A DNA stretch of 64,000 nt from Parabacteroides sp. FAFU027. Its GTDB lineage: Bacteria > Bacteroidota > Bacteroidia > Bacteroidales > UBA7332. The position numbers and the translations under genes were made by a program. Below, piece by piece: positions 63,639 to 64,000 of the stretch; the first letter of the stretch is position 1; each line of letters opens with the position of its first letter. A model generated the notes under the pieces. It had not been told where the DNA came from. It did no database searches and worked only from the letters and a program-made list of their open reading frames with translations. The DNA lies in assembly GCF_022808675.1 (NCBI RefSeq), contig NZ_JAKZKV010000007.1, forward strand, positions 248,001-312,000. The letters are read 5' to 3'.

Positions 63639-63669
63639 TAAAGGTAAAGTCAACAAAAAGCCTGCCAAA
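63639..63669 (-). promoter_or_regulatory. promoter of grpE-dnaJ overlapping the upstream terminator
   Basis: Minus-strand TTTG (63666-63669), 19 nt, then TACCTTTA (63639-63646), one base off TAnnTTTG. The -33 box lies within the terminator hairpin of the upstream ABC permease gene. It implies a leader of about 20 nt. Confidence 0.5.
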
Positions 63670-63689
63670 GTCATGTTCTATGGCAGGTC
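63658..63689 (-). terminator. terminator of the ABC permease gene
   Basis: Minus-strand arms GACCTGCCA and TGGCAGGC flank a 14-nt loop and are followed by TTTTTG. It separates the permease gene from grpE. Confidence 0.8.
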
Positions 63690-63764
63690 TGTTTAAAACC
63701 GTATTACCGACTAATATTCAACGGTTTTTATATTTATTGTTCGTGATTATCCAACGTAACTTTT

Positions 63765-64000
63765 TCATTCAAAATGAAGAGCCTCAATCGGTTTAATGCT
63801 GACCGCTTTTCTTGCAGGGAAATACCCGGCAATGACACCGGCAAATACAAGCAGAAGCGTAGCCAAAACAGCGATTTTGAGGTCAACCGTAGGATTGGCA
63901 AAAATGGTCATTTCCGCATCAGGTGGCGTATTTTGTGAAATGATATAGTTGGCGGCTTCTGTCAGCATTACTCCTGCTGCCATTCCCATATATCCGAAAA
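63765..64000 (-). CDS. ABC transporter permease, MacB/FtsX type (partial, C-terminal end)
   Basis: Seventy-eight C-terminal residues of a permease that continues past the right edge of the window. The visible part has a helix before ANYIISQNTPPD, an FANPTVDLKIAVLATLLLVFAGVIAGYFPARKAVSIKPIEALHFE end and the final FtsX helix. The 'GYFPARKAVSIKPIEALHFE' ending is the standard MacB/FtsX C-terminus and resembles the end of the permease at 42.1 kb. Its upstream partners lie outside the window. Confidence 0.88.
   Translation of the reverse strand, partial: FGYMGMAAGVMLTEAANYIISQNTPPDAEMTIFANPTVDLKIAVLATLLLVFAGVIAGYFPARKAVSIKPIEALHFE

Noticed and set aside
63615-63674. N-terminal extension of grpE
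   Set aside because: It would translate through the terminator of the upstream gene and does not resemble GrpE.
1-64000. tRNA, rRNA, tmRNA or known riboswitch
   Set aside because: No cloverleaf or conserved riboswitch core was recognised by eye in the gene-free regions; a covariance search would be needed to exclude weak cases.

Overview
The window is chromosomal DNA from a Bacteroidota bacterium, most likely order Bacteroidales. Three things point there: promoters of the TAnnTTTG type with little Shine-Dalgarno signal, an 11-subunit complex I without NuoEFG, and a fused LpxC/FabZ. It also carries surface proteins with type IX secretion tails, a lipid-anchored Omp85 (TamL type) and a type B L31. 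A genus cannot be fixed from the sequence; a Paludibacter-like anaerobe would fit.

Layout. 1-1.5 kb: the start of a DUF4382 lipoprotein, a small membrane protein with a DUF3795 protein, and rpmE2. 1.7-7.1 kb: TamL-like Omp85, divergent from an rRNA methyltransferase-ispE pair, then a flavodiiron protein. 7.1-8.9 kb: a secreted SH3-like protein and a 154-residue protein of unknown function, separated by a tandem array of 14-bp palindromes on a 21-bp period. 9.1-19.5 kb: nuoABCDHIJKLMN on the minus strand, interrupted by two repeat-bearing gaps. 20.2-29.3 kb: an exported protein and two large paralogous type IX cargo proteins. 29.3-35.3 kb: an accessory stretch with a 650-nt group II intron lacking any reverse transcriptase, a class A penicillin-binding protein, two copies of a structured 240-bp repeat, an 11-bp repeat array and an intact IS5-family element.

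35.3-39.4 kb: translation genes thrS, infC, rpmI, rplT and, convergent, rplS. 39.5-43.4 kb: a MacB-like permease, membrane-fusion protein and TolC channel. 43.7-47.7 kb: an exported pectate lyase, rpsP and a TetR regulator. 47.9-53.2 kb: a DUF3298 lipoprotein, rsmG, a metallo-hydrolase and gcvP. 53.4-58.4 kb: a lipid A block lpxD-lpxC/fabZ-lpxA, a small acidic protein and miaA. 58.4-64 kb: a degenerate M23-like protein, rnr, dnaJ, grpE and the end of another ABC permease.

Most genes are housekeeping and envelope functions: respiration (Nuo), lipid A synthesis, outer-membrane assembly (TamL), peptidoglycan synthesis and translation. The unusual content is mostly non-coding. The standouts are the ORF-less group II intron placed directly behind a transcription terminator, the helically phased palindrome arrays, and the family of structured extragenic repeats. 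No CRISPR array, tRNA, rRNA, prophage or recognisable defence system was seen.
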